64,000 nt of DNA, taken from contig NC_089781.1 of NCBI RefSeq assembly GCF_040412425.1, positions 47,631,175 to 47,695,174 of the forward strand, written 5' to 3'. This document shows positions 32,667-42,641 of the stretch, piece by piece; the first letter of the stretch is position 1, and each line of letters begins with the position of its first letter. Source of the stretch: Macrobrachium rosenbergii. Taxonomy: Eukaryota; Arthropoda; Malacostraca; Decapoda; Palaemonidae. The translations under genes were made by a program, and so were the position numbers. The notes beneath the pieces are model-generated. The model had not been told where the DNA came from, did no database searches, and saw nothing but the letters and a program-made list of their open reading frames with translations.

Positions 32667-32993
32667 TGAAATAGGAAGGGAGAAAGAGAGAGAGAAACGT
32701 TAAGTATTATTTCATCTTATTACATATTTAATCTTACAGTATTATTAGTATTATTTAATAATAAATATTATTTATTAAGCTTAATAATATTTGAAAATTA
32801 GTAAATCATTACTTTATCATAAAAAATTTATTTAGTCATGAAAATAACATCAAAATAAACTAATTAATTAATATTTCAAGAAAAAAGTCTGCAAATTGCC
32901 AAATTTTTCATAAATAATTTATAGGTATGTTCCACAAAAATCCTGCAAATTGGTGAGTCCGTGAATCATGAGAACGCGAAAGGGGGTTTTACT
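31623..32993. mobile_element. TA-flanked TIR element (Tc1/mariner or pogo-like, non-autonomous)
   Basis: The left end CAGTAAACCCCCATATTC and the right end, complement of GAAAGGGGGTTTTACT, are inverted repeats. Both sides carry TA (31621-31622 and 32994-32995). Removing the element and one TA restores GGGAGTATTATTAGAG, which matches the intact LINE (complement of 55697-55712, one mismatch), so the boundaries are firm. The inside has no transposase frame and is filled with (GA)n and (ATT)n tracts. TA duplication and the CAGT start suggest the Tc1/mariner/pogo group. Confidence 0.8.
32075..32664. repeat. Cluster of microsatellites: three (GA)n and one (ATT)n
   Basis: (GA)n at about 32075-32147, 32208-32286 and 32626-32664; (ATT)n at about 32478-32535. 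All lie inside the TIR element 31623-32993. A shorter GA run is at 31927-31938. Confidence 0.95.
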
Positions 32994-33456
32994 TATTATT
33001 AGAGAGATCTGATACGTATTTTCACCATGAAATGATTCTTCCTTGAATTACTTCCTTTTTAAATTTTGCAGAATTTAATGTATCAGTTTCTAGTAATATG
33101 GTCATTTTTATGTAAAGTTCCTTCTACTATTGGTAATGTTTTATTTTATTAAAGTTTTTGTTCAAATTAATGGAGCTTTTTGTTGTGTCAGATAAGATTT
33201 TTATTTTGGTATTGCTTTATTAGCAGCATTTTTATGAAATTAACAAGAAAATTATTAGTTTTATTATGATCTTTTATATACTCAGATGGTGGGATATTCC
33301 TAGTGTGCAGTTCATATAGCTCCCAATCTGCTTTATAAATATTATACTGTATTGAGTGACATGATTTAGTTGGATTATTTTGTAACAATGAAATTAATAT
33401 TGGGAAATGATCACTGGTGTGCAAGTCATCAAACATATTCCAATCTAATCTGTCAA

Positions 33457-33694
33457 CTAACGATGGGCCGGAGTTCGATTCCCGCCGCCGGCTGATGAAG
33501 AGTTAGAGGAATTTATTTCTGGTGATAGAAATTCATTTCTCGCTATAATGTGGTTCGGATTCCACAATAAGCTGTAGGTCCCGTTGCTAAGTAACCAATT
33601 GGTTCTTAGCCACGTAAAATAAGTGTAATCCTTCGGGCCAGCCCTAGGAGAGCTGTTAATCAGCTCAGTGGTCTGGTAAAACTAAGCTATACTT
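33457..33694 (+). mobile_element. tRNA-derived SINE of decapod type
   Basis: A B-box-like GAGTTCGATTCCC lies at 33471-33483, near the start. It is followed by a conserved body (AGGAATTTATTTCTGGTG, GTGGTTCGGATTCCACAATA, CCAATTGGTTCTTAGCCACG, AGAGCTGTTAATCAGCTCAG) and a TATACTTAC tail. I recognise this body from decapod sequences; I cannot give a database name. The A box is missing, so it is 5'-truncated. It interrupts the minus-strand LINE: sequence on both sides joins to match 55140-55200. Confidence 0.8.
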
Positions 33695-34269
33695 ACTTGT
33701 TGTACATAGAGTTAAGTCTACTGAGGAAAATGTTTCATGTGTTTTTGAAAAATGTGCTGAATTCGTCATCATTTATACAACACATGTAGTTTGATTCTAT
33801 GAATTCTTGTACTTCCTGCTCTATTTGAGTTTGTACAATTACTGTCCCATATTGGGTTGTGGGCATTAAAATCACCTACTATTAATGTAGGCTCCTTGGT
33901 ATTGTTGAGTAAATCTTTAAGTTTATCAGTGTCATAATTTTTATTAGGTTTGTATAAATTATAAATTACGTAATTATTGTTTTATATTCATATTTTAATA
34001 CTTGATAATTGCAAGTAAGTAAAGTTCACAGGTATTGTACCATAACATACTTTGTTATGTACCTATGCAGCTGTACCTAAATTTCCTCCTTCTTCTCTAG
34101 ATGTAGATGCTAAGGTATATTTACCTATTGTTGATATTGTTTTGTTGACAGTCGTAAACATAGTATCATTGGTTCATATTCTTTTACTGATTTTTGTATT
34201 TCTCCTAAATGCAATCTGGTCTGCAGACTATTTGTGTTCCATTGTATAATATTTTTGAAAATATTACGG

Positions 34270-34459
34270 TAGTGTGTTCAACAAGATCCTTTCCGACACC
34301 TCAAAATTTATGGAGGTTGGACCTCCAGAGTTTAGTCTGATATTGGAGATTGAAGACAAGATTAATTGTAATCTTAAGCAAAGTTTTGATATGACATTTT
34401 GAATGATCAGACATTATCATTCTCTTTACAGTGCTGGCTCTTCTTTCAGTTCCTTGTAT
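34270..34459 (+). pseudogene. PLE-1 reverse transcriptase, N-terminal piece
   Basis: One frame reads NKILSDTSKFMEVGPP, then EIEDKINCNLKQ, a stop, and SLYSAGSSFSSLY. These are typical of the region just before the LPKIHK motif of Penelope-like RTs. The reading continues in frame at 39548 with ELPKIHK once Gypsy-1 and one 4-bp repeat are left out. Confidence 0.75.
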
Positions 34460-34843
34460 TGTAAAATCCCCGCTCAATGCATTCTCTATGGAGAGCATCC
34501 CGTTTTCTGTGGTGCCTTCACATTGACCTGGGGTTGATCAGAATAAATGTTTATCACCATAATTGTAAACTGTATATTTATTGTCTTTCTAAACAATCAT
34601 GCTTTATGTACAGGTAACGAATTATTTATGTTATATGTCAGACATTATTGATCACTATGTTTTCTGAATAAACCAGTCCTGTTTTTGTGAAGAATTAGTT
34701 TGACCTAAGGTCACCTGTAAATCTTTGTACTCATGGTCTCTGCGAAGTACGCAGACGTCCACATCCCGCTTTATAAGCAGCTCGCTTCATGAATAAACTA
34801 GCATTACTTGTCTTCCTGTTCATAATTTCGCACCTATCTCACA
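34460..34843 (+). repeat. Gypsy-1 5' LTR
   Basis: Starts TGTAAAATCCCCGC and ends TATCTCACA. It is repeated at 39159-39543 with scattered substitutions. A TTTATAAGCAGCTCGC stretch (34771-34786) may belong to the promoter, and GAATAAACTAGC (34791-34802) may contain the polyadenylation signal. Confidence 0.92.
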
Positions 34844-35081
34844 GTGGTGACCCCCGGAATGGTTCCCGGAAGCCATTAACGAACCCAAACGGTGACTAAG
34901 TCTTGGCCCAGTGAACCTTACCCACGCCCCTAACGGACTAACTACGGTGCTCTAACAAAGTGTTTGGGCATTTACCGACCCTCGTCGGCGGGTCGCCAGT
35001 GTCATTAGCGGACCCACACGGCACGCTCCCCCAGGGTGTATTGGTGTGAGTATTCCCTCATACTTCAAGTGAGAGCGCCAA

Positions 35082-36012
35082 ATGAGCATGGACGCGGACA
35101 TTCCCAGCCATGTACAAATTACTTCGAACCTCTCGGAGACAGACACCTCCCTCTTGCAACCCCCTCCCGCATGCATCTCCATACCGGTACCTGCGCCCCA
35201 CACGATGACCTCCCTGACAGACCAACCAAAGATGGCCCTTAACATAAGGCTGCCGCCATTTACCAGGGAGAACGCAACATCCTGGTTCTAGGTTCAAGGG
35301 GCAGTTCAGGGTAGCAGACCTAACGGACGAGGTGTTGAAGGCGGACATCACCATCAACACCCTCCCAGAAGAGATATACAAGAAGATCGCCCCTTGGTTG
35401 ATGACGACGTCGGGCCCCACCACCCTCCAAGAACTAAAATCCACTCTCGTCGAGACCTGCTCCCTGCCGGTCTCCGAGAGAGCTGCCCGTGCCCTCGACC
35501 TCGCCCTCAACCCTCGGCAGGAGGGAAACCTCTTGGAAGTGTGGCACGCCCTCCAGGAACTCCTCCTCCTCCCTGAGACTGACAGCAATGGCAGGCGCAA
35601 AGAAATCAGCCTGTTGAGGGAGATCTTCCTGCGACAGCTACTGCCAGAGGTCTGTGGGCAGATCACAGACGCATACCCGCCGGTTGAGGACCTAATGAGG
35701 GTGGCGCAGCAGCTGATGGATTCCATGAAGGTGGCCAAGCGGACGACCACGCCCACACACTCCACCAACTGCCTCCTACCGGAGGACCCCACCACGGAGC
35801 CCGTCATCGCCATCAAACAGACAAGGCCATCCCACCAGCAGAAAAGGGAGGGGCCTGGGCTTTACTATTACCAGTGGAGGTTCAGGAGAGCTGCCCGGAG
35901 GTGCGAAGTCCCCTGCCCTTTCTTCCCTTCAAAAAACGGAGGAGGCAGCGGCCAACCACACAGGCCACCATGGCAGCAGCAGCAAAAACACCCAGCTGCC
36001 CCTTACCATTAG
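35082..36012 (+). pseudogene. Gypsy-1 gag
   Basis: Structural protein of the element's particles. It starts MSMDADIPS at 35082; the second Met at 35088 matches the start of Gypsy-2 gag (MDADIPS). A TAG at 35289-35291 with a +1 shift splits the capsid region at FTRENATSWF. From 35290 the other frame carries ADLTDEVLKADIT, LPEEIYKKIAPWL and LEVWHALQELLLLPE. The end has a YYYQWRFRRAARRCEVPC nucleocapsid-like segment. The frame ends at 36012, overlapping the protease frame. Confidence 0.85.
35931..35937 (+). promoter_or_regulatory. Candidate -1 ribosomal frameshift site (A_AAA_AAC)
   Basis: The heptamer AAAAAAC lies in phase with the gag codons as A, AAA, AAC, the X_XXY_YYZ form used for -1 frameshifting. 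A -1 slip here leads into the frame of the protease and RT (35874-36392 and on). A downstream stem was not computed; GGCC at 35951-35954 and again at about 35964 could form only a short one. This is inference from position and phase. Confidence 0.5.
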
Positions 36013-36392
36013 GGTTCTACGTCCGCAACGCTATCTCTGGCAGGATGATGTTGGTCGACACTGGAGCCATGCGTTCAGTGTTCCCGCCTTCAGGAGAGGA
36101 CTGCAGACGCCTGCCGGACCTGACTGCCTCCCTGACGGCCCCAAACGGGTCCCCTATCCTCTCCTACGGCACCAAGCTCCTGTCGATCTCCATCCTTGAC
36201 CGGAGGTACAGTAGGGAATTCATTGTCGCGGACATCAGGACCCCACTCCTGGGGGCAGACTTCCTTGCCCACTTCAGACTGGTAGTCGATGTCGGCCGCA
36301 AACGCCTGCTGGACACCAAGTCCTGCCAGTCCCTGCCCTTGTCGCCGGGCCTCAGGGAGCCCGCCATCTGCTCCGTCGCACCCCACCAGTAA
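36000..36392 (+). pseudogene. Gypsy-1 aspartic protease
   Basis: Processes the polyprotein. The active-site triad and flap region are readable: MMLVDTGAMRSVFPP (36047-36091), and LLGADFLAHFRLVVDV near the C-terminal side. In the same frame as the RT, with a TAA at 36390-36392 in between. Confidence 0.85.
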
Positions 36393-37890
36393 GGTTCTCT
36401 ACTGCAGAAGTTCCTGGAGGTCTTCAAACCCGAACTCCGTCAGATGCCTGGAACTCCTGCCAAACACGGGATATACCACTACATCAAGATGAAGGGCCCC
36501 CCGACGCACACAAAGTTCCGACGGCTTCCCCCGCAGCGCCTTCAGGAGGCCAAAAATGCCTTCACTGAGATGGAGAGAATGGGCATATGCAGAAAGGCTC
36601 CCAGCCCGTAGGCCTCCCCTCTTCACATGGTGCAGGAAGCGGACAGCACCTGGAGGCCCTGCGGTGACTACAGGCAGCTGAACCTTGCAACAGAGCCCGA
36701 CCACTACCCCCTGCTGAACATGCAGGACCTGATGGCCTCTTTCCACGGGGTCAAAATATTCTCCAAAATGGATCTGGTAAAGTCTTATTTTCAGGTACCA
36801 GTAGCGCCAGAGGACATCCCCAAAACTGCCATCGTCACGCCCTTCGGGTCCTACGTCTTTGCCTTCTCCACCTTCGGCCTGAGGAACGTGGGCGCTACCT
36901 TCCAGAGGTTGATGGACAGCATCCTGAGGGACCTGGACTTCTGCGTCTGTTACGTTGACGATATCCTAATGTTTTCCAGATCCCGGGAGGAACACCTGCG
37001 ACACATCTGGAAGGTCCTGCAGCGCCTGCAGGAAAGTGGCCTCGTCGTCAGGTTTGATGAGTGCACCTTCGGCGTCTAGAAGGTGGAGTTCCTGGGCCAT
37101 GAGATATCCCCAGAGGGTGTCCGCCCAATGTCGTCGAAGGTCGAAGCCGTCGAGAAGTTCCCCACACTTACCTCCATCAGGGCCATACAAGAATTCCTCG
37201 GGACGGTCAACTACTACAGAAGATTCATCCCAGGGATTGCTCACACCATGGCCCCACTGACGGAGGTCCTCAAGGGACGTCCAAAGACCTTAGTGTGGGG
37301 CCCTGACCAGCAGAAGGCCTTCCTCCTGACGAAGGCCGCTCTTGCCCAAGCAACATCTTTGGCCCACCAGGACCCCAACGCTCCCCTCCAGCTGACGACG
37401 GATGCCAGCAACGTCGCCTGCGAAGCTGTCCTGAAGCACGTCATCAATGGGACCCCTCAGCCCATCGCCTTCCTCAGTAGGAGGCTAAACCCCACCAAGT
37501 CCTGCTACAGCACCTTCGACTGGGAACTCTTCACAGCATACCAGGCGGTACGGCACTTCAAGTTCCTCCTGGAGGGAATGCCCTTCACAATTTGGACCGA
37601 CCACCAGCCGCTGGTCCACGCCTTCACGAAGTTGGGGACGCATGGTCCTCTAGGCAGCAGCAGCACCTCGCAGCCATCGCGGAGTTAGCCTGCACCATCA
37701 AATACCTCCACGGCAGGAAGAACCCAGTAGCTGATGCCCTCTCGAGGATCGAGATCAACTTAGTACAGCTCGAGATCAACTACAAGGACCTCGCCTGCGA
37801 ACAGGCTGCTGACCCTGGGACCCAGCCTACTGTACAGCCATCACATCGCTGAAGTGGAAGGACGTGCCCTTCGGCTCATGAGGATCAGCA
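36393..37890 (+). pseudogene. Gypsy-1 reverse transcriptase and RNase H
   Basis: RT: MERMGICRKAPSP, a TAG (36609-36611), then HMVQEADSTWRPCGDY, FSKMDLVKSYFQVPV (first catalytic Asp), FGLRNVGATFQRLMD, CVCYVDDILMFS (YxDD box, about 36945-36980), then a TAG at 37077-37079. The connection domain follows in the same frame (VEFLGHEISPEGV, FLGTVNYYRRFIPG). RNase H: LQLTTDASNVACEAVL, STFDWELFTAYQAVRHF and IWTDHQPLVHAF. A frameshift near 37635-37645 moves the end (DAWSSRQQQHL, GRKNPVADALSRI) to another frame. Only a few breaks separate this from an intact pol. Confidence 0.92.
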
Positions 37891-37899
37891 TTAATGAGT

Positions 37900-39163
37900 G
37901 ATGTCAGTACCGGACGGCCCCGCCCCCTGGTGCCTGCCTCCAGACGTAGGCTGGTCTTCGACGTCATCCACGGCCTATCCCACCCCTCCGGAAGGACAAC
38001 AGCCAGACTGCTGATGGAGAAGTTCGTCTGGCACAGCATACGGAAAGACAACGGCCTGGGCAAGGCAGTGTAAGCAGTGTCAGGCAAGCAAAGTAGTACG
38101 GCACACCGAATCAGGAGTGGGCGAGTTCCCCCTGCCAAAGAGACGCTTCGGGTACATCCACGTCGATGTGGTGGGTCCTCTTCCTCCACCAGGAGGAGCT
38201 AGATACCTTCTGACAGTCGTCGACTGCTCCACCAGGTGGCCCGAAGCTACGTCCATGGAAGAAGCCACCTCCAGTGCGTGCGTGGAAGCCCTCCTCTCCG
38301 GCTGGATGAACCAGTTCGGTGTCCCAGACGAGATAACAACAGACAGGGGACCCGCTTTCCTGTCCAAGCTGTGGGCCACCCTGGCATGCCTAATGGGGAC
38401 CACTCACCACAGCACCACCACCTACAACCCCGCAGCCAATGGAATGGTGGAAAGATTCTGCAGGTCTCTGAAGGCGTCTCTCATAGCTCGTTGCTCCTCC
38501 AAAAATTGGAAATGCCAGCTGCCCTGGGTCCTCCTCGGGTTGAGAACCGCCCCCAGAGCCAACGGCGACCCCTCCTTGGTGGAAGAAGTCTACGGGGAAA
38601 CCCTGGTAAGTTCAGGGGAACTCGTCGCAGAGGACAGGGACGACATGACGCAGAGGCTCCATGACAGGGTTGGAAAATTTGCCCCCTGCCAAAAAACATT
38701 CACCGACAGGACGTCCCCCTTCATGCCCCCCGGGCTATCCTCTGCCACCCACGTCTTCGTCAGGGATGACGCCGTACGCCCACCCTTAACTAGACCCTAC
38801 AGAGGACCTTTCCTTGTACTGGAAAGGAGCAAGAAGGCATTCCAAATAGCCATCCACGGGCGGGAATACTGGATATCTTTAGATCGTCTCAAACCCGCAT
38901 TCTTGGAGGAGGACAACGTAGGCGGACTCCAAAGCCTCCTGCAAAAGGTGGCACCCCCTCGGACAGCCCTGGGCGCAGGAAGGAGGCGTGGATGTCCCTG
39001 GAAAACCCAGAAACCAGACAGAAAGGCACCCCAACAAACTGCTCCAGAGGACACCGGGAAAGGCGACCACCCTCTCCAGTTGACATCGAGAAAGCTAGGT
39101 CCCTTTCGTCGCCCCAGCAGACGTTGCCTGCATTTTGGGGGAGGGGGGGGGGAAGTATTGTAA
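37900..39163 (+). pseudogene. Gypsy-1 integrase
   Basis: The zinc-binding head is readable near 37960-38090 (GLSHPSGRTTARLL; then in the integrase frame WARQCKQCQASKVVRH, the C..C pair). A 348-codon open frame, 38117-39163, carries the DDE core: HVDVVGPLP, EITTDRGPAF and GMVERFCRSLK hold the three acidic residues. The C-terminal DNA-binding part follows (TRPYRGPFLVLERSKK, SLDRLKPAFLEE). Integrase joins the cDNA ends to host DNA. The core frame is open, but the head is in another frame. Confidence 0.9.
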
Positions 39164-39543
39164 AGTCCCTGCTCAATGCGTTCTCTATAGGGAACATCCC
39201 GTTTTCTGCGGTGCCTTCACATCGACCTGGGGTTGATCAGAATGTATGTTTATCACCACAATTGTAAATTGTATATTTATTGTCTCTCTAAACAGTCATG
39301 CTTTATGTACAGGGAACAAATTATTTATGTTATGTGTCAGACATTATTGATCACTTAAGTTTTCAGTATGAACCAGTCCTGTTTTTGTAAAGAATTAGTT
39401 TGACCTCAGGTCACCTGTAAATCTTTGTACCCGTGGTCTCTGCAAAGTACTCAGACGTCCGCATCCCGCTTTATAAGCAGCTCGCTTCATGAATAAACTA
39501 GCAGTACTTGTCTTCCTGCTCATTATTTCGCACTTCTCTTACA
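39159..39543 (+). repeat. Gypsy-1 3' LTR
   Basis: Copy of 34460-34843, preceded by the polypurine run at about 39135-39154. Starts TGTAAAGTCCCTGC and ends CTTCTCTTACA. Confidence 0.92.
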
Positions 39544-39547
39544 GTTT

Positions 39548-40430
39548 GAGTTACCCAAAATCCATAAGGAAGTGTTACTTTTCGTCCAACATTAGCTCCC
39601 TGTAACTTGCCAAATTTTGCCTTAGCCAATTTTCTAGTCCCCCTCAAACAGTTCGTATGCATTACTGAATTCCTCCCAATTTATTCCTGAGATTTTACAG
39701 CAACACTAGTAATTTTATGGTTAGTTACGATGTATCTTCATTGTTCACAAAAACAAAAGTACCTCTCATTGAAACTGTAGATATAATAATTAGTGCTTTA
39801 TTTCCTGCTGAAGAAGATAGTGTTTTTGAAGGTTTTGATACAAATTCTTTTAGGAAACTGTTGGAACTGGCTGTGATGGATAACTGTTTCATTTTTAACA
39901 AAAAAGTTTACAAACAAACTGATGGCATGGCAATGGGTTCTCATGTGGGTCCCACTTTTGCCAATATTTTAATGTGTCACTTAGTATAACTGTTTCTTGA
40001 TCGGTGTCCTCCATCTTTTAAACTTTTTTTTTTATAAAAGATACGTAGATAATACGTTTGTATTCCTTTAAGAAAAAGATCATGCACATTTGTTCCTTAA
40101 TTTCATTAACTCATTTTGTTTGAACATTAGTTTTACTTTGGGCATAGAATTGTATAACAAACTGCCATTTATAGATATAATAATTTCACAATGTAATGAA
40201 CAATTTTTAGTAGGTGTTTTCAGAAAGAAGACTTTTACTGGTTTGGGAACAAATTTCTTTAGCTTTTGTCCATTGGCTTTCAAACTTAATGCATGCAAGA
40301 TTTTATTATATAGGGCATATAATTTATCGTGCAATTGGGTCAAACTTCATGAAGAAGCAATTTTCTTGCAAAACTATTTTAGCAGAAATTGTTATCCATC
40401 CCACCTATTTGAGAGAGTTTTTAATTGACA
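39548..40430 (+). pseudogene. PLE-1 reverse transcriptase, main part
   Basis: It begins with ELPKIHK (39548 on), the signature shared by Penelope-like RTs. Then a 90-codon frame (39717-39989) reads YDVSSLFTKTKVPL and DGMAMGSHVGPTFANI. The YxDD box region reads KRYVDNTFVF near 40038-40067, with Asn where the second Asp is expected. Beyond it come LPFIDIIISQ, VFRKKTFTGLG, FFSFCPLAFKLNACK and LHEEAIFLQNYF, typical of the thumb of this RT group. Several shifts are present. Confidence 0.85.
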
Positions 40431-40439
40431 TTAAGCCTA

Positions 40440-40815
40440 AGACATCCACTTTTAATGTACCTAAATAAGAATTGTATATATCTTTGCCTTTTTGTTCAGC
40501 ATACAAACATGTAAAATGAGAACTCACTGTTGTGCTAAGCAACAAGGCCAACAGAGACAAGGTCCACCCAATTGGGAGGAGTCACCTCCCACCTGGGGTA
40601 ACTACATGGGGGATGATGTATCTTAGAGGTATACCTGCTCATTACAGCATTTCGCCTGCTGACGCAATAAGGGGGTAGACAAAGCTCCGCCTAATTGGGA
40701 GATTTGGGGGGAAGTAAGCAGACCCTCTCTTTCTCTTGTCCTTGCTTAGCAGTATGTACCCATATGTTAAATTTAATTTTATTTTCAAGAACCCCTTAAA
40801 ATCAGAAGTCTTTTC
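40440..40815. other. Non-coding stretch between RT and GIY-YIG of PLE-1
   Basis: No frame resembles a Penelope-like linker. GCTAAGCAACAAGGCC and CAATTGGGAGGAGTCACCTC near 40535-40590 and CTAATTGGGAGATTTGGGGG near 40710 give a loose inner repeat. It could be a small insertion of unknown type. Confidence 0.4.
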
Positions 40816-40819
40816 AAGT

Positions 40820-41085
40820 TCAAAGACACCCTGCCAGAATTGTTGCGATCTTTATCAGTATATTTATTTACTTGTCCCAAATGTAGTTTGGGAACCTATG
40901 TGGGTAATTCCAGTTGGCTGTTGAAGGTTCGCATCGACTGTCATGTGGGTGTCAGTCACTGGACAGAATTAGCTATATCCAAGAGGGAATTCTCTGCAAT
41001 ATGCAACCATACAGTAAAATGTGTACATGTTATTCTGTACAGTGATTTCAAAATCCTATCTCGAGTAATGGATAACTGGTCATGA
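40820..41085 (+). pseudogene. PLE-1 GIY-YIG endonuclease
   Basis: Reads VYLFTCPKCSLGTYVGNSSWLL with the GTYVG form of the GIY-YIG motif and the CPKC cysteine pair seen in Penelope-like elements. VRIDCHVGVSHW, FSAICNHTVKC and YSDFKIL follow. The nuclease is thought to make the first nick for target-primed copying. PLE-2 has a longer open version at 47307-47777. Confidence 0.8.
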
Positions 41086-41548
41086 CCCATTATCAAATCC
41101 CTCTTCATTAAACAGTTATCACCAACCCTCAACAACCATTTAGATGCTGTACAGTTAACATTGCCTAATAGACCATTTGTCCATACCTTCTCGCATCTTT
41201 GTGTTTGCCTTCCCTGGTACCAAAAAATAAATAATAATTTATTCAGTCTTTTATATGCTTCTGTGCTGGTGAGTTCTCGTGTCGATGTTTTTTGCTTTTT
41301 GACTTTTTGTAATGATATACAGAAATTTTTGCTTGTTGAGATTAATGTTAAATACTTCTTCTGTCATTGGGAATAATGTAATTCTCTCAGATGCTCACTT
41401 GTTGTCTTTTCTTGTTAATATTCAAGTTTTTTTTCTCCTGAAAGTGTCATTATAATTTACTACTATGCTCCATTTTACTCTAAATCATCATGTATGGAAT
41501 TTTCATCTTCTCTCAGTCCTAGTTGTCAACCTAGAGATGGAAATTTTA

Positions 41549-41682
41549 TAAATGCAAATGCTGAAGTTTCTGCTTTCCATACTGTTCCTGTCAAAGATTC
41601 GACTTTCTAGAAACGATGGAAATGAATAAATTTATAAATGCAAATGCTGAAGTTTCTGCTTTCCATACTGTTCCTGTCAAAA
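41549..41682. repeat. Direct repeat pair of about 50 bp
   Basis: TATAAATGCAAATGCTGAAG and the following bases to TGTTCCTGTCAAA occur at about 41549-41599 and again at about 41632-41682, with about 30 bp between. One copy reads in frame as INANAEVSAFHTVPVK. Function unknown; it may be the start of another Penelope-like ORF. Confidence 0.75.
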
Positions 41683-41836
41683 ATCGAAAAATCATAAGAA
41701 ACCTTACTTTTAATGACTTTTATAGAAATCAAAAAAACCTTCAAATTATGATTATTCTGCCATTTTGCTTCAATATATATATATAATTTCTGATGAATAT
41801 ATTTGAAAAGCGCCAAAATATATAACCGTAAACCGG

Positions 41837-41839
<3 letters not shown>

Positions 41840-41900
<61 letters not shown>
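41840..41900. repeat. (TA)n plus short (GT)n microsatellite
   Basis: (TA)n at about 41840-41888 followed by (GT)n to 41900. It lies just outside the left arm of PLE-2; a second (TA)n tract lies just outside the right arm at 48721. Confidence 0.95.
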
Positions 41901-42191
41901 TCTAAGATGTGGTGATTACTGGTAACTCGAATGATAGAAGACAGTAGGGGGAGGAAGTACATCTCAGGTGGTCCATAAAATACATTTATTGCGACGTTTC
42001 AAAACACAAAGGTTTCATTTTCAAGCTATAAAGATAAAAAACAATAAAATTAACATTAAAGGCGATAAAATACAAATACAAGACATAATACATCATATAT
42101 AGCAAAATTAAAAACTAGTTGTAGCGGGACCAACCATCAAGAGAGGAAGGAAGGACGAAGAACAACCCAGAGATGACAAAAGGCAACAGCT

Positions 42192-42612
42192 TGTAAGGTG
42201 TCAAAGAAACGAGCAGGTAAAAGTTACTGCTACTTTATTACAGATCCAGGCAGTTTATATAGCGGCCGACTGACGCCGCCCGCGAGACAATGGAATTGAC
42301 TGTGACCTGAGGTCGAAACAATAAACAATAATATGCAGTGAACAGTACAAATTACAATACAAAACATACAGAACTACAATATGGATACAGTCTTGATGCC
42401 TGTGAATGAAGAAACATGTGATACACAATGTGTGACATTTGTATAAATACGCATAAAGTAAAAATGATTAAAAATGCGTGACCTGGCACGTTTTAGGCGT
42501 GACTAATTGAGCTTGAAGAAAATGGGAAGTCACCAAAGAAAACATGCTGAGCGGAGACTTAATTAATGGCGCCGCCGAAACACTACCCTGGCGCCGATGT
42601 GGTGACTTTACA
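42192..42612 (-). repeat. Gypsy-2 3' LTR
   Basis: 421 bp. On the minus strand it starts TGTAAAGTCACCACATC and ends TTGACACCTTACA. It differs from the 5' LTR at only a few places, for example GACTGACGCCGCCCGCG against GACTGGCCGCCCGCG, an AACAGTAC against AACGCAGTAC indel, and one base near 42550. Confidence 0.93.
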
Positions 42613-42641
42613 AATACTCCCAAGACGAGGGACGCGTCTGA

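Larger units (their letters stand above)
31543..34262 (-). mobile_element. I/Nimb-type LINE fragment on minus strand, split by two insertions
   Basis: Minus-strand pieces match the plus-strand LINE at 55029-55790: 34262-33695 (endonuclease with EPTLIVGDFNAHNPIW), 33456-32994 (SDHFPILISLLQNN and the linker to the RT) and 31622-31543 (GGAAAAATTCAGG, then CATGCCATATTAAAATA). The gaps between the pieces are a SINE (33457-33694) and a TIR element (31623-32993). The RT is absent because the copy ends against DIRS copy D. The endonuclease nicks target DNA to prime reverse transcription in this class of elements. Confidence 0.8.
34460..39543 (+). mobile_element. Gypsy-1 LTR retrotransposon (Ty3/Gypsy), 5.08 kb
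   Basis: It has two LTRs (34460-34843 and 39159-39543), gag, protease, RT, RNase H and integrase in Ty3/Gypsy order, with no envelope gene. Just after the 5' LTR is TGGTGACCCCCGGA, the expected place of the primer site. Just before the 3' LTR is the purine run GGGGGAGGGGGGGGGGAAG. The flanks GTAT (34456-34459) and GTTT (39544-39547) look like a 4-bp target duplication with one change. It is inserted in the RT of PLE-1. Gypsy-2 at 42192-47270 is a relative in the opposite orientation. Confidence 0.93.
34263..41100 (+). mobile_element. Penelope-like element PLE-1, split by Gypsy-1
   Basis: The RT N-terminal part is at 34263-34459 (ILSDTSKF, EIEDKINCNL, AGSSFSSLY), the RT main part at 39548-40430, and the GIY-YIG nuclease at about 40820-41085. 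Gypsy-1 sits between SSLY and ELPKIHK. Penelope-like elements code for an RT plus, in this group, a GIY-YIG endonuclease in one ORF. Stops and shifts break it. A region of about 240 bp (40495-40740) between RT and GIY-YIG reads as non-coding and may be an insertion. Confidence 0.82.

Noticed and set aside
33471..33483. A tRNA gene at the B-box-like sequence
   Set aside because: No A box, no cloverleaf and no acceptor stem; the body after it is that of a SINE.
34460..39543. Endogenous retrovirus rather than a Gypsy retrotransposon
   Set aside because: No envelope-like frame lies between integrase and the 3' LTR; the integrase frame runs to the polypurine tract.
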